Source of the DNA: DAOTWA01 sp963702935
GTDB taxonomy: Bacteria; Chloroflexota; Anaerolineae; Anaerolineales; Anaerolineaceae
Direction: 5' to 3'
NCBI GenBank assembly: GCA_963702935.1
Contig: OY969772.1
Location: 868,001 to 932,000 of the forward strand
Length of the DNA stretch: 64,000 nucleotides
The stretch's first letter is position 1, and every line of letters starts with the position of its first letter. A program made the translations under genes and the position numbers. Of this stretch, positions 17,410-25,999 are shown piece after piece. The notes under the pieces were generated by a model, which saw only the letters and a program-made list of their open reading frames with translations, ran no database searches and was not told the DNA's origin.

Positions 17410-17758
17410 ATCGCGGCCAGCAGCGCGACAGCCGCCAGGATGGAGGCAATCGTATGAACGACCTGCAAGGCGTCGAAGCTCAACTTCCCCAGGCTCATCA
17501 AGGCGCCGGTAGCGAACAAGGCCAGCCCGCATACCCCCATCACTAGGATCGCCAGGAGCAGGAGAGTCTGAATTTCTACGCTCTTCAACGCCCCGGAAAT
17601 TCGGAGGACGAGGAGGATCACCGTGGCCAGGGCGATGAGCTTGTGGAGGTTAAGAGGGCTGCATTCAAGGGCCTTCCCAATCTGCTCAACCACAGGCCGG
17701 AGGCCAGGGTGAGCAGGAAGACGATCCCAGGGAGTAAGAATTTAGACGCAGTTTCCAT
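17385..17758 (-). CDS. Four-helix membrane protein (frame broken once)
   Basis: Two frames together make a sensible protein of about 124 residues. The first (from ATG 17758) reads METASKFLLPGIVFLLTLAS and on to RPLNAALLT; the second continues HKLIALATVILLVLRISGALK and on to the stop. The junction is at 17645-17651, where one base is missing. Four hydrophobic segments and the PLNxxLLTxHKLIAL signature suggest a small conserved membrane protein of unknown function. It is divergent from the AraC gene, and a TATGAT lies seven bases before its ATG, so the message may be leaderless and AraC-controlled. Confidence 0.6.
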
Positions 17759-17799
17759 GACAAGCATCATAGTCCAACCCGGCCCGATCTCCTATGATC

Positions 17800-17843
17800 T
17801 TTCCTGCAAAGAATGTGCCATTTGGCGCAAATTAAGTTATGAT
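17800..17843 (+). promoter_or_regulatory. AraC operator with two direct half-sites, plus -10
   Basis: TTTCCTGCAAA (17800-17810) and TTTGGCGCAAA (17821-17831) are direct repeats 21 bases apart, the geometry of AraC-family sites. TATGAT at 17838-17843 lies six bases before the ATG at 17850. A minus-strand TATGAT (17771-17766) serves the divergent gene. The same element recurs inverted at 10243-10274. Confidence 0.68.
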
Positions 17844-17849
17844 TAATGT

Positions 17850-18887
17850 ATGGATACTCCCTCAGAGCCCATCAGCGTTTCGGTGACCGTCCTGTCGCAG
17901 ATGTTCCTCTATCTGACATCCCTGAAAGTGGACATCGATACATTCCTGCGCTCCCTGGGCATCGACTCGGCCATCGTCAAATCGCCCGACGCGTACATCC
18001 CGATTGAAACCTACCTGCTCATCCAGGACGAAGCGGCGCGATATACGCAGGATGCCTGCTTTGGCCTGCACATGGGGGAGTTCGCCGAAGCGGGGAGCTG
18101 GTCCATCCTGGGCTACATGATGATGAATTGCAAAACGCTGGGCGAGGCATTCGAAAAATCGGGGCGCTACTCGCGCATCATCGGCAACCTGATCGAAGCC
18201 AGCGCCCATTTCCGTTTCAATAAAATCAAGATCGTCTTCTTTACGCCTCCCCATGCGCCCAAAATGTCCCGGCATTGTTTCGAGTTGACCTTCTCCAGCA
18301 GCGTGCGCATGATGCGATCCCTGACCGGGATCAAGCTTAGCCCGCTCGAAGTCACGTTCATCTACCCCCGGCCCGCATCGACGGCTGAATACGAGCGCAT
18401 CTTCTGCTGCCCGGTGCTGTTCGGGCAAAAAGAAAACTCCTTCACCATCGACATCGGCCTGGTGAATACGCCGATCCTGATGGCCAACCCGGGGTTGCTG
18501 GCGTATTTCGAAAAATACGCCCAGGATTTCCTGGCGGAAATGGAGCGCAAGGACGAATACACCCGCGCCGTGACCAAGATCATCCTCTCGCGCCTGGACG
18601 ATGAAAGCCTGTCCATCCAAAAAGTCGCCAAGGCCATGTCGGTCAGCGTGCGCACGCTGCAAAACCGCCTGGAGGGAGAGGGGGTGGTTTTCAGTGAATT
18701 GCTCAAGGACATCCGCGAGCGCCTGGCGCGAAAATACCTGAACGAGAATTACTCCGTCGAACAAATCACGTACCTGCTCGGCTTTTCAGAGCCGAGCGTC
18801 TTCCGCAAAGCCTTCAAGAAGTGGTCGGGGGTCACGCCCAGGGAATATCGGGAAAGCTCGCTGCCGGCGATCAACCGGATCGGATAG
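17850..18887 (+). CDS. AraC-family regulator with arabinose-binding-like (OruR-type) N-terminus
   Basis: A 345-residue protein. Residues 20-200 match the PF12625-type N-terminal domain (SYxx of the form EAARYTQDACFGLHMGE and GSWSILGYMMMNCKTLGEAFEKSGRYSRII), and residues about 245-335 hold the AraC double HTH (SIQKVAKAMSVSVRTLQNRL, VEQITYLLGFSEPSVFRKAF, then the W-S-G-V-T-P-REY signature). Such regulators usually control an adjacent catabolic or lipid gene. An autoregulatory operator lies just upstream and a copy sits near the broken dehydrogenase at 10.3 kb, so that gene may once have been its target. Confidence 0.88.
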   Translation: MDTPSEPISVSVTVLSQMFLYLTSLKVDIDTFLRSLGIDSAIVKSPDAYIPIETYLLIQDEAARYTQDACFGLHMGEFAEAGSWSILGYMMMNCKTLGEAFEKSGRYSRIIGNLIEASAHFRFNKIKIVFFTPPHAPKMSRHCFELTFSSSVRMMRSLTGIKLSPLEVTFIYPRPASTAEYERIFCCPVLFGQKENSFTIDIGLVNTPILMANPGLLAYFEKYAQDFLAEMERKDEYTRAVTKIILSRLDDESLSIQKVAKAMSVSVRTLQNRLEGEGVVFSELLKDIRERLARKYLNENYSVEQITYLLGFSEPSVFRKAFKKWSGVTPREYRESSLPAINRIG

Positions 18888-18912
18888 AGGATGCTCCCCT
18901 CGAAGCTCTGAT

Positions 18913-20907
18913 TTACGCGGAAATCACTTCCCAATGATGCGCCCTGGCGTGTTCCAGCAATCTGGCGTCCGGGGTGACGGCTACCGGGTGATCGGCGCAT
19001 TCCAACAGGGGCAGATCATTATAGGAATCGCTATAGCACCAGCTTCCAACCAGACTCATTTTTCTCTCTGCCAGCCAGATTTTCAACTGATACAGCTTGC
19101 CTTCACGGAATGGGGGGTGATCCCCAATCTTCCCGGTTAGCTTCCCATCGCGGGTTTCGGCCAGGGTGCAGAGGATATTCGGGAACCCCAGGATTTGAGA
19201 AATCGGCCGGGAGATAAAATCGTCAGACGCGGTGATCAAGAGCAGGACGTGTCCCTGTTCGCGGTGCCACCCGACCTTTTCCAGCATGGCGGGCCGCAGC
19301 AAGGATTGGATCTCCGCCAGGTACTTTTCCCTCAACCCGAGGAGGACCTCGGACGGAAGGTCGACCAGCGGGCGGAGGAAGAATTCCTCGTAAGCGCGGT
19401 AATCCAGATTGCCGGCTTCGTACTGCCGGTAAAAGGAGTCGATCTCCCCGGCGAACGCGGGCCCAACGACGCCCTGCCGCACGAGAAACTGCGCCCACAA
19501 GGATTCGCAGTCCCCTTCCAATAAGGTGTAATCCAGGTCAAATATGGCGAGTGTGGGTTTAGACATGATGGTGTTTGCCAGGTTCTTTACCACTCCTAAA
19601 AAAGCTTGCATCCGAGCTACAGCCGAAAAATTCAATCTCCCGGCAACGGCGCCGTCAGAACTCTCGCTGAAGACCCTGATCCCCGGCTGAAGAGCGGTCC
19701 ACAGCGCCACTAACACCACCAGCGCTCCGGCCGTTACGAACAACAGGGTCAAGTTCCACTTGCAGACCACCCCTGAGATCGCCTGAGAGATGGGCACCAA
19801 CCCGGTGTTGGAGAACATCATTATACTCATCATGCGCCCCAGCATGTCCTTGGGCGTGCGGGTTTGCATCCAGGTAAACAAGAGGATGGCGATATAGCCA
19901 TTTCCCAGGCCGAGCAGGAGCAACAAACCGAAATCTACCCAGGTCGACAGGATAAAGCCCAAGGAGCCAATCACTATCCCGAATGCCGCGACCAAAAGGA
20001 TCAGAATCGATCGCATAACGTTTCCGTTGGGGCGAGGCAGGGATCCGGCGATCAGATAGCCGGCCAGGTTGCCCCCGGCAAAAGCAGACATCAGCATGCC
20101 GAACGCCACCGCTCCTTCGGGCAGCCGCTGGTCTGCCAGCACCGGGATGCCGACCAGCAGGGGGCCGATGAGCAGGAAATTCACCGCCGAAAGCACCAGC
20201 ACCATCAGCCGCAGAGCTTCATCGTCCCACAGGTATTGGACCCCGGCCAAAATGGAGGCCCATAGATTCTCTTTGGCAGCCGCCTCCCCCGCCCGCCCGC
20301 TCCGGATCGACCACAAGCAGGCGGCCGAGACGGCGAAGCTCAGCGCGTCGATGGCATAGGCCAGGCCGATGCCCAGGGACGAGCTGGAATATCCCCCGAT
20401 CAGGACGCCGGCCACCGACGGACCCACGAACCCGACCAACTGGGTAATGCCCATCATGACCGAATTGCCGGCCTGCAAGTCTCGCTCTTCGACCAGCAGG
20501 GGCACGATACTGTTTTCCGCCGGGATGGCAAAGCCCGCCACCAGGCCAAAACCCAGGCTGAAAGCGTACAGCATCCAGACCTGGATCGTCCCCGTGAAGA
20601 CCGCAAGGGCCATCAAGCCGGTCAAAATAAAGCGGATCACGTCCGAGATCAGCATGACCAGGCGCGGGGAAAGGCGATCGGTGATGGCCCCGCCCAGGAG
20701 CATGAAGATCGCCCGTGGCACCCCCTCCAGCGCCAGGACGATCCCCAGCGCCATTGGGTCGCCGGTCAGCTTCAGCACCAGCCAGGGGGTGGCGATCAAG
20801 GCGAATTGATCGCCCAGCAAAGAAGTGGATGCGCCGGCGAACAGCAGGCGGAAGTCTCTTAAGGCCATCACCCGCGCCATAGGGTTTTTTGTGGAAGCTG
20901 TATCCAT
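18913..20907 (-). CDS. MFS exporter fused to a HAD-IB phosphatase domain
   Basis: A 664-residue two-domain protein. Residues 1-430 are an MFS permease of the MFS_3 type (DFRLLFAGASTSLLGDQFALIATPWLVLKLTGDPMALGIVL, then GVPRAIFMLLGGAITDRLSPR). Residues 448-664 are a HAD-IB hydrolase: DLDYTLL is the nucleophile motif, LLLITASDD motif II, and YSDSYNDLPLLECAD the metal-binding motif, as in SerB-like phosphatases. An internal ATG at 19566 begins the HAD domain but has no ribosome site, so a real fusion is favoured. It may couple transport to dephosphorylation of the substrate. It lies 18 bases downstream of a TetR gene, hence probably inducible. Confidence 0.8.
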   Translation of the reverse strand: MDTASTKNPMARVMALRDFRLLFAGASTSLLGDQFALIATPWLVLKLTGDPMALGIVLALEGVPRAIFMLLGGAITDRLSPRLVMLISDVIRFILTGLMALAVFTGTIQVWMLYAFSLGFGLVAGFAIPAENSIVPLLVEERDLQAGNSVMMGITQLVGFVGPSVAGVLIGGYSSSSLGIGLAYAIDALSFAVSAACLWSIRSGRAGEAAAKENLWASILAGVQYLWDDEALRLMVLVLSAVNFLLIGPLLVGIPVLADQRLPEGAVAFGMLMSAFAGGNLAGYLIAGSLPRPNGNVMRSILILLVAAFGIVIGSLGFILSTWVDFGLLLLLGLGNGYIAILLFTWMQTRTPKDMLGRMMSIMMFSNTGLVPISQAISGVVCKWNLTLLFVTAGALVVLVALWTALQPGIRVFSESSDGAVAGRLNFSAVARMQAFLGVVKNLANTIMSKPTLAIFDLDYTLLEGDCESLWAQFLVRQGVVGPAFAGEIDSFYRQYEAGNLDYRAYEEFFLRPLVDLPSEVLLGLREKYLAEIQSLLRPAMLEKVGWHREQGHVLLLITASDDFISRPISQILGFPNILCTLAETRDGKLTGKIGDHPPFREGKLYQLKIWLAERKMSLVGSWCYSDSYNDLPLLECADHPVAVTPDARLLEHARAHHWEVISA

Positions 20908-20925
20908 TATTGGGATATCCTTCTC

Positions 20926-21546
20926 TTACATTCGATCCAACATGAATTGAAAAGAACCCTGCGGCGCCTTCAACTGCGCCTCGATCAAGCGGGGAAAGGC
21001 CCGCGCCCTGCGGAGCAGCTCTGCCTGTGTCCAGGGATAGATGCCCAGGTCGGTCAGGAATTGAACCCCGGTAAGGATGAATTCCGCGCACTCCAGGGGA
21101 TACTCCGTCTGAAATATGCCTTCAACGCATCCCTGGCCGATCAATTCCCCATACAGGGGGGCCTGCTTTATCAAGGCGACGGCCAGGAGGCGGGCGTGCA
21201 TGCCCATATTGCCCGGCTGGTGCAGGTGCTCCAAAATCATCTCATTGTCGGCGGTCACATTCCCCGCCATGATTAGAAAGCGGATCTTTTCCAGGGCATT
21301 GCCCTGCATGGCTTTCACCGAGGATTGCATCTGCTCGATATTCTCGTCTACGATATGCTCGATGACGGCCTCGAGAAGCTCCTCTTTGGATTTGTAATAA
21401 TGGTAGATCGTGCCCTTGGCGATCCCTAAATAATCCATCACGTCCTGGATGGTGGTATTGTCGAATCCCTGGGTCTGGAAAAGATGTTGGGTGGCTTTCA
21501 CGATTTCCAGGCGGCGTTCTTCGGCTTTCTTGACGACCCTGACCAT
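20926..21546 (-). CDS. TetR-family repressor of the MFS-HAD exporter
   Basis: A 206-residue TetR protein. The HTH is at residues 10-55 (RRLEIVKATQHLFQTQGFDNTTIQDVMDYLGIAKGTIYHYYKSKEELLEAVIEH); the rest is the ligand-binding helical domain, with no recognised ligand signature. A ribosome site GAGAGGAG lies very close to the ATG. Two inverted copies of a palindrome overlap its promoter, and it is immediately followed by the MFS-HAD gene, so classical autorepression with release by an exported compound is likely. Confidence 0.9.
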   Translation of the reverse strand: MVRVVKKAEERRLEIVKATQHLFQTQGFDNTTIQDVMDYLGIAKGTIYHYYKSKEELLEAVIEHIVDENIEQMQSSVKAMQGNALEKIRFLIMAGNVTADNEMILEHLHQPGNMGMHARLLAVALIKQAPLYGELIGQGCVEGIFQTEYPLECAEFILTGVQFLTDLGIYPWTQAELLRRARAFPRLIEAQLKAPQGSFQFMLDRM

Positions 21547-21559
21547 AGCTCCTCTCTAT

Positions 21560-21621
21560 TCTATTGACCGGCGGTCGGTCAATAGAAGTATTATAGCACC
21601 ACAACCGACCGCCGGTCAATA
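21560..21621 (-). promoter_or_regulatory. TetR promoter with two inverted operator copies
   Basis: On the minus strand TTGACC (21619-21614), an 18-base gap and TATAAT (21595-21590) form the promoter. One palindrome of the form CTATTGACCG...CGGTCAATAG spans 21560-21584 at the predicted start site. A second, inverted and lacking its outer few bases, spans 21602-21621 and covers the -35. Confidence 0.82.
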
Positions 21622-21692
21622 GGCAAAAGGGGGGGATTTTCGTTTTGATTTCACTCCTAAGCTCACATCACAACCCCCCTGTGGGCGGAGAT

Positions 21693-21750
21693 TTGGCGCG
21701 ACCCCAAGAATCGTGTTATAATGTTTATTGTTCTATAATAGATAGAACAA
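21693..21750 (+). promoter_or_regulatory. GntR promoter with 9-bp inverted-repeat operator
   Basis: TTGGCG (21693-21698), 18 bases, TATAAT (21717-21722). Just downstream TTGTTCTAT (21728-21736) and ATAGAACAA (21742-21750) are perfect inverted repeats five bases apart, ending one base before the ATG. Confidence 0.78.
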
Positions 21751-21751
21751 T

Positions 21752-22240
21752 ATGCCCATCGCCGAGGAATCGACCGGCATCGGGCGAAACGAGCGCGATA
21801 TGAGCAAAGAGGCTGACGCACCGCAAAACGTAGAACCTTCCGTGTTCTTGCTGCTGGAATTGAGCAGCGAAATCCCCCTCTACCAACAGATCCGCGATCA
21901 GATCGTGGTGGCGATGGCCAAAGGGCGTTTGCCCGATGGCTCCCCCCTGCCCACCACCCGCCAGTTGGCCCTGGATTTCGGCATCAATTTCCATACCGTC
22001 AACAAGGCCTACGACGTCTTGCGGCGGGAGGGCTTCGTGAGCCTGACGCGCAAGCAGGGCAGCTTCGTGCGGCGGGCGCCTGAAGTGGATTCCCGCGCGC
22101 TCGAAGAGTGGCAGGCTCGCCTGCGCACGCTCCTCGCCGAAGCCATCGCCCGCGGGCTTTCTACCGACGAGATCCTGGAACGCTGCCAGACGATCCTGGG
22201 GGCTTTCCCTCCCGCCGAAGTCTCGCCGCAGGGAAAATGA
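21752..22240 (+). CDS. GntR-family (YtrA-type) regulator
   Basis: A 162-residue protein. Residues 35-110 are the winged helix: IPLYQQIRDQIVVAMAKGRLPDGSPLPTTRQLALDFGINFHTVNKAYDVLRREGFVSLTRKQGSFV. The C-terminal tail is short, as in the YtrA subfamily, which usually regulates transporter or membrane-protein operons. The next gene, 18 bases on, is such a membrane protein. ATG 21752 lies right after the operator; an in-frame ATG at 21800 is a possible alternative start. Confidence 0.88.
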   Translation: MPIAEESTGIGRNERDMSKEADAPQNVEPSVFLLLELSSEIPLYQQIRDQIVVAMAKGRLPDGSPLPTTRQLALDFGINFHTVNKAYDVLRREGFVSLTRKQGSFVRRAPEVDSRALEEWQARLRTLLAEAIARGLSTDEILERCQTILGAFPPAEVSPQGK

Positions 22241-22258
22241 AACATTCCAATTCGTAGG

Positions 22259-23353
22259 ATGAGTGCAATGAATTCCGATACCCTTTCCTGGATTATCTAT
22301 CTTCTGATCGGCGGGCTGCTCTTATGGATGCCTTCCCTGGTTCCTCCGACCGTGCCGTTTGGCGTGCGCATCCCCCTGGCTTACGCCCACGATCCCGCCG
22401 TGACTGCCGAGCGCAGGCGCTACACGCTGCGCCTGGGGATCCTGGAGGGCGGGCTGCTGCTGGCGGATATCGCTTTCTGGTCGCTGGCGTCCTGGAAAAC
22501 GCTGCATTCGCTCAGCATCTTCGTCCTGGTGATCGGCGGCTGGGGCATCTATTACCTCAGCCATCGCCGCCTGGCGCAGATAAAAATAAGCCAGGGGTGG
22601 TTTGCCAATACGCGCCAGGCCCTGGTGGCCAGCGCCGCGCCCCGCTCGAAAATGCCCTCGCGGTTGTTCTGGATCTTTCTGGCTTTCCCCTGCAGCGTAC
22701 TCCTCCTGACGGCGGCAATCGGCGCCTGGCGCTACCCGGCGCTGCCGGCCAGCCTGCATTTCGCATTCCCTAACGCGTTTGGCGATTGGACGCTGGCGAC
22801 TACCCCGTTGAACGCTTTCCTGCCGGTCATCTTCCAGGGCTTCTGCACCCTGCTCTTTGCCGGCCTGGCCTGGGCGCGCAACCTTGGCAACCAGCCCATC
22901 GATGTGGAAGACCCGGAGGGTTCCCAACGCTACCAGCAGCTCAATGTCGGTATCCTCCAGGCCCTGCTCTTGCTCCTGGCGCTGGGACTCAACGGCGCCC
23001 TCCTGGCAGCCGGATTGATCGGATGGGGCCTCCTGCAAGCCAGCGGCTCGCTCCTGAGCATGCTGACCCTGGCGCCCCTGGCCGGCTGGCTGATCGTCGC
23101 GCCCATCCTGCTGCTGGGGTTACGCCCCAACCCACGAGCGCCCGCGCAGAACGGCGGCTACGTCAACCGCGACGACGACCGCTTCTGGAAGCTCGGCATG
23201 TTCTACGTCAATCGCGACGACCCGGCCCTGATGGTCGCCAAGCGCTTCGGCGTCGGGCGGACGCTCAACTTCGGGCATCCGTTGACCTGGGTGATCGTCG
23301 CGGCCCTCATCGTGTTCATCCTGGCCAGGCTTTTGACCAGATTCCAGGGATAG
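22259..23353 (+). CDS. DUF1648/DUF5808 multi-pass membrane protein
   Basis: A 364-residue protein with about nine hydrophobic segments. The middle part YPALPASLHFAFPNAFGDW fits DUF1648, and the C-terminal motif GMFYVNRDDPALMVAKRFGVGRTLNFGHP is the DUF5808 signature. A related shorter motif, GYVNRDDDRFWKLG, precedes it. Proteins of this type commonly sit beside small GntR (YtrA-like) regulators and are related to SdpI-type membrane immunity/signalling proteins, but no reaction is known. Co-transcribed with the GntR gene. Confidence 0.75.
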   Translation: MSAMNSDTLSWIIYLLIGGLLLWMPSLVPPTVPFGVRIPLAYAHDPAVTAERRRYTLRLGILEGGLLLADIAFWSLASWKTLHSLSIFVLVIGGWGIYYLSHRRLAQIKISQGWFANTRQALVASAAPRSKMPSRLFWIFLAFPCSVLLLTAAIGAWRYPALPASLHFAFPNAFGDWTLATTPLNAFLPVIFQGFCTLLFAGLAWARNLGNQPIDVEDPEGSQRYQQLNVGILQALLLLLALGLNGALLAAGLIGWGLLQASGSLLSMLTLAPLAGWLIVAPILLLGLRPNPRAPAQNGGYVNRDDDRFWKLGMFYVNRDDPALMVAKRFGVGRTLNFGHPLTWVIVAALIVFILARLLTRFQG

Positions 23354-23486
23354 GCAGCGACAACCATCCAGCTCCCCGGCGGTCTAAAGGAAAAGGACGT
23401 GGACGAGCGCTGAAGACGCAGAAAAACTACCTGACCAGGGAAAAATGAGAATCGAATCTCTTCAAAAAACATCAAAGGATAAAAAA

Positions 23487-23951
23487 ATGAAACGAACTCG
23501 AAAGCTTTCACGCTACCTGCCGGTCGTCTGCCTGGCGTTGGCCTTGTTGGCCGCGACCGGCCTGGCCGGCTGCACCACCCAAAAGACGCTGGAAGGCAGC
23601 GACCGGGATGCGGTGCTGGCCTATTCAGAGCCGATCGCCGACAACCTCTTCCAGGGCATGAACTCGGGCGACTACGCCACTTTCTCGCGCGATTTCAACG
23701 ACCAGATGTTGAAGGGCATCCCCGAGGCGACTTTCACCGGCAGCTTCCTGCCCAACGTCGCCGGCAAGCTGGGCAAGTACATCTCGCGCCAGGTCGACAG
23801 CGTCACCCAGGTTGGCAACAACGTCCTGATCGTCTATACCGCCAAATTCGAGCAGGACGACAACGTCACCGTGCGCTTCTCACTGGAACAGGCGGAGCCG
23901 CACCACGTATCCGGCCTGTATTTCAACTCGCCTACGCTCAGCCAGGAATAA
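23487..23951 (+). CDS. Lipoprotein with DUF3887-like domain
   Basis: A 154-residue protein. The signal peptide ends in the lipobox LAGC (Cys near residue 28): CLALALLAATGLAGCTT. The mature part SEPIADNLFQGMNSGDYATFSRDFNDQMLKGIPEATF resembles DUF3887, a small cystatin-like fold found in secreted proteins. I chose ATG 23487 (AAGGAT upstream) instead of 23445. It follows the DUF1648/DUF5808 gene by 133 bases and may be part of the same unit. Function unknown. Confidence 0.72.
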   Translation: MKRTRKLSRYLPVVCLALALLAATGLAGCTTQKTLEGSDRDAVLAYSEPIADNLFQGMNSGDYATFSRDFNDQMLKGIPEATFTGSFLPNVAGKLGKYISRQVDSVTQVGNNVLIVYTAKFEQDDNVTVRFSLEQAEPHHVSGLYFNSPTLSQE

Positions 23952-24040
23952 TATCCAGGATGGCGTGTATAATGAAGGCAGGAGAGGGGAAATGGATCGG
24001 CCTTCCCCAGCGCTTTTCCAGTCCTGCCCGAGGTGATGCG

Positions 24041-24643
24041 ATGAAACGATTTCAACAAGCGCGTTCCTTCATCGTCCCTGCCGCTCTACTCTGCTATCTC
24101 TCGCTCGCGCTGCTGGCGTACCTCAATTATCCGGGGCCTTTCAGCCCCGGCGCCAACTGGCTCAGCGATTTAGGCGACGCCAACCAGAATCCCCAGGGAG
24201 CGCTGTTCTATAACCTGGGGATCCTCCTCACCGGGTTGCTGATCTTGGCGTTCTTCCTGGGCTTGTCGCAGTGGAAAATGGAAAATCGCAAGGTCCAGAA
24301 CCGGATGGTGCAAGTTACGCAAGCCTTCGGCGTCCTGGGGAGTATCGCCCTGGTGATGAGCGCCGTGTACCCGATTAGCGTTCTGGAACAACACCGCTTC
24401 TGGTCGATTTCCCTGTACTTCTTGTTGGGCACGGCCTTTGCGTTTTCCATATCCGCCCTCCGCTACCAACCCGGATGCCCCAAATGGGTGCTCGTCCTGG
24501 GAGGCGCGGTGGCTCTGGCCGATATTCTCTCGGGTATCCTTCACGAGATCACCTTGCTGGAATGGATCACCGTGGCGTTGTTCCTCACCTATATCCTGGT
24601 GCTGAGCTTGAATCCCTGGCAGGCTTTGGAAAAACCTGCCTGA
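24041..24643 (+). CDS. DUF998 membrane protein
   Basis: A 200-residue protein with six hydrophobic segments and the DUF998 start pattern: AYLNYPGPFSPGANWLSDLGDANQNPQGALFYNLGILLTGLLIL. The motif NWLSDLG...NP is the family hallmark; the function is unknown. AGGTG lies upstream of ATG 24041. A strong terminator follows 34 bases after the stop, closing this transcription unit. Confidence 0.75.
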   Translation: MKRFQQARSFIVPAALLCYLSLALLAYLNYPGPFSPGANWLSDLGDANQNPQGALFYNLGILLTGLLILAFFLGLSQWKMENRKVQNRMVQVTQAFGVLGSIALVMSAVYPISVLEQHRFWSISLYFLLGTAFAFSISALRYQPGCPKWVLVLGGAVALADILSGILHEITLLEWITVALFLTYILVLSLNPWQALEKPA

Positions 24644-24676
24644 GGCTCCAAAGCCACGAGCTGGTCGGGGTTCATT

Positions 24677-24713
24677 AAAGTCTCTACTGAGGATGCTCAG
24701 TAGAGACTTTTTT
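24677..24713 (+). terminator. Intrinsic terminator
   Basis: A perfect 14-base-pair stem (24677-24690/24697-24710), loop GGATGC, and a six-T run at 24708-24713. Confidence 0.93.
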
Positions 24714-24728
24714 GAGAAGCCCAGCCGG

Positions 24729-25021
24729 TGTCATTCCCCTACGGGTACGCAGAGCGGCGCGAGCCCTGGGCGGGGCGATCTCAAGGCCGGCGCCCAGATT
24801 GCTGCGCACAGAACGCTCGCAATGACGCTCCAGGATGGTTTCTCCTAAAAAACTCAGGCATGTCATCACCCTACGGGTACGCAGAGCGGCGCGGGCCCTG
24901 GGCGGGGCGATCTCAAGGCCGGCACTCAGATTGCTGCGCACAGAACGCTCGCACAGAACGCTCGCAATGACACTCCGTGGCCGGCGCCCAGATTGCTTCG
25001 CACAGAACGCTCGCAATGACA
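24729..25021. repeat. Two and a half copies of a dispersed TGTCATT...AATGACA element
   Basis: Copy 1 (24729-24826) and copy 2 (24861-24971) are close to identical, at a 132-base pitch, and a partial third (about 24978-25021) keeps only the right half. Each full copy is bounded by inverted TGTCAT/AATGAC ends. Copy 2 carries an internal duplication of ACAGAACGCTCGC. The small open frames through it are by-products. Confidence 0.78.
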
Positions 25022-25132
25022 CACTAAATAATGATGAGAAGGCCGTGTATTGGCGGTTCGTCCTGTGGAGTCTGGCGGGGGAGAGGGTACAATTGGGGGA
25101 GGAAAATTCTGTGACGGGCCGAGGAGCCAGCA

Positions 25133-25999
25133 GTGGCTGAACGCAACAGGTGGAGGGCGATGGTCTATATGGGGGTGGCGCTGGCGGCGCTGCTGCTCTT
25201 AGCGGCCGGCCTGGCGCGGCTCCAGTTCTCTGCGGGGGTGCCCTTTTCGCTGGGAGGAAACCTGCCGGCGCCGCCCGGCGAGAGCCAGCTCCCCAGTGGG
25301 GGCGATTTCGTCTCGCTCTTCTTGCGCAGCGCGTTGGCCTTGTTCATCGTCTTGCTGGCCGCCTACCTCCTCGTCAACCTCTTTTCCCCCGCCGGGCGCA
25401 AGCGCCTGCTTTCAGACGTCATCTTGCTGATCCTGGCCTTCCTCGTGCTGAACCTCATCCCCCACTCGAGCGCCACGACCCCCTCGACTTCCTCCCCGGC
25501 CCCGGCGGGAGCGCCGGCGGCGCTCGTCCCGACCGCGCCGGTGGCCACCTTCACGGCCAACCCGCCCGCCTGGGCCGACCTGGTAGCGATCGGCGTGGCG
25601 GCGGTGATCCTGACCGCCCTCTTATTCATCCTGGCGCGCTACGCCGGACGCCGGAAGCGCCCGTCCCGCGGCTCGCTGGAACGCATCGCCCAACAGGCCG
25701 AAGCCACCCTGGATGCGCTGCGCCTGGGCGGAGATTTCAAGAACGCGGTGCTGCGCTGCTACTTCGAGATGGGCCAGGCGCTGGAACGGGAGCGCCAGAT
25801 CAAGCGCGAGCGCAGCATGACTCCCGCAGAATTCGAAGCCTTGCTGGTCGGGCAGGGCCTGCCGGAAACGCCCGTGCGCCAGCTCACCAGCCTGTTCGAG
25901 GAAGCCCGCTATGGGGATCGCGCCCCGGACGAGCAGGACGAACAGCGCGCCATCGCCAGCCTCACGGCCATCCTGGCCGCCTGCCGGGGGGCCTCGTGA
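25133..25999 (+). CDS. DUF4129 membrane protein
   Basis: A 288-residue protein starting at GTG (GGAG eight bases upstream). It has four hydrophobic helices (about 10-28, 60-82, 88-105 and 145-168), and the C-terminal DUF4129 domain contains the typical NAVLRCYFEMGQAL (near 205) and RSMTPAEFEALL. It is the first gene of a tightly packed five-gene operon with MoxR and DUF58 genes, an arrangement widely found in bacteria and thought to assemble or chaperone membrane or secreted proteins. Confidence 0.82.
   Translation: MAERNRWRAMVYMGVALAALLLLAAGLARLQFSAGVPFSLGGNLPAPPGESQLPSGGDFVSLFLRSALALFIVLLAAYLLVNLFSPAGRKRLLSDVILLILAFLVLNLIPHSSATTPSTSSPAPAGAPAALVPTAPVATFTANPPAWADLVAIGVAAVILTALLFILARYAGRRKRPSRGSLERIAQQAEATLDALRLGGDFKNAVLRCYFEMGQALERERQIKRERSMTPAEFEALLVGQGLPETPVRQLTSLFEEARYGDRAPDEQDEQRAIASLTAILAACRGAS

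Noticed and set aside
10167..21741. Shared 14-mer TTGTTCTATAATAG upstream of the PadR and GntR genes
   Set aside because: It contains a -10 hexamer and AT-rich flanks; a match of this length is expected by chance in a window of this size, and the second half of the GntR palindrome is missing at 10.2 kb.
25150..25995. Upstream extension of the 25996 gene
   Set aside because: This frame is open back to 25150 but overlaps the DUF4129 gene completely; the GTG at 25996 gives normal operon coupling.
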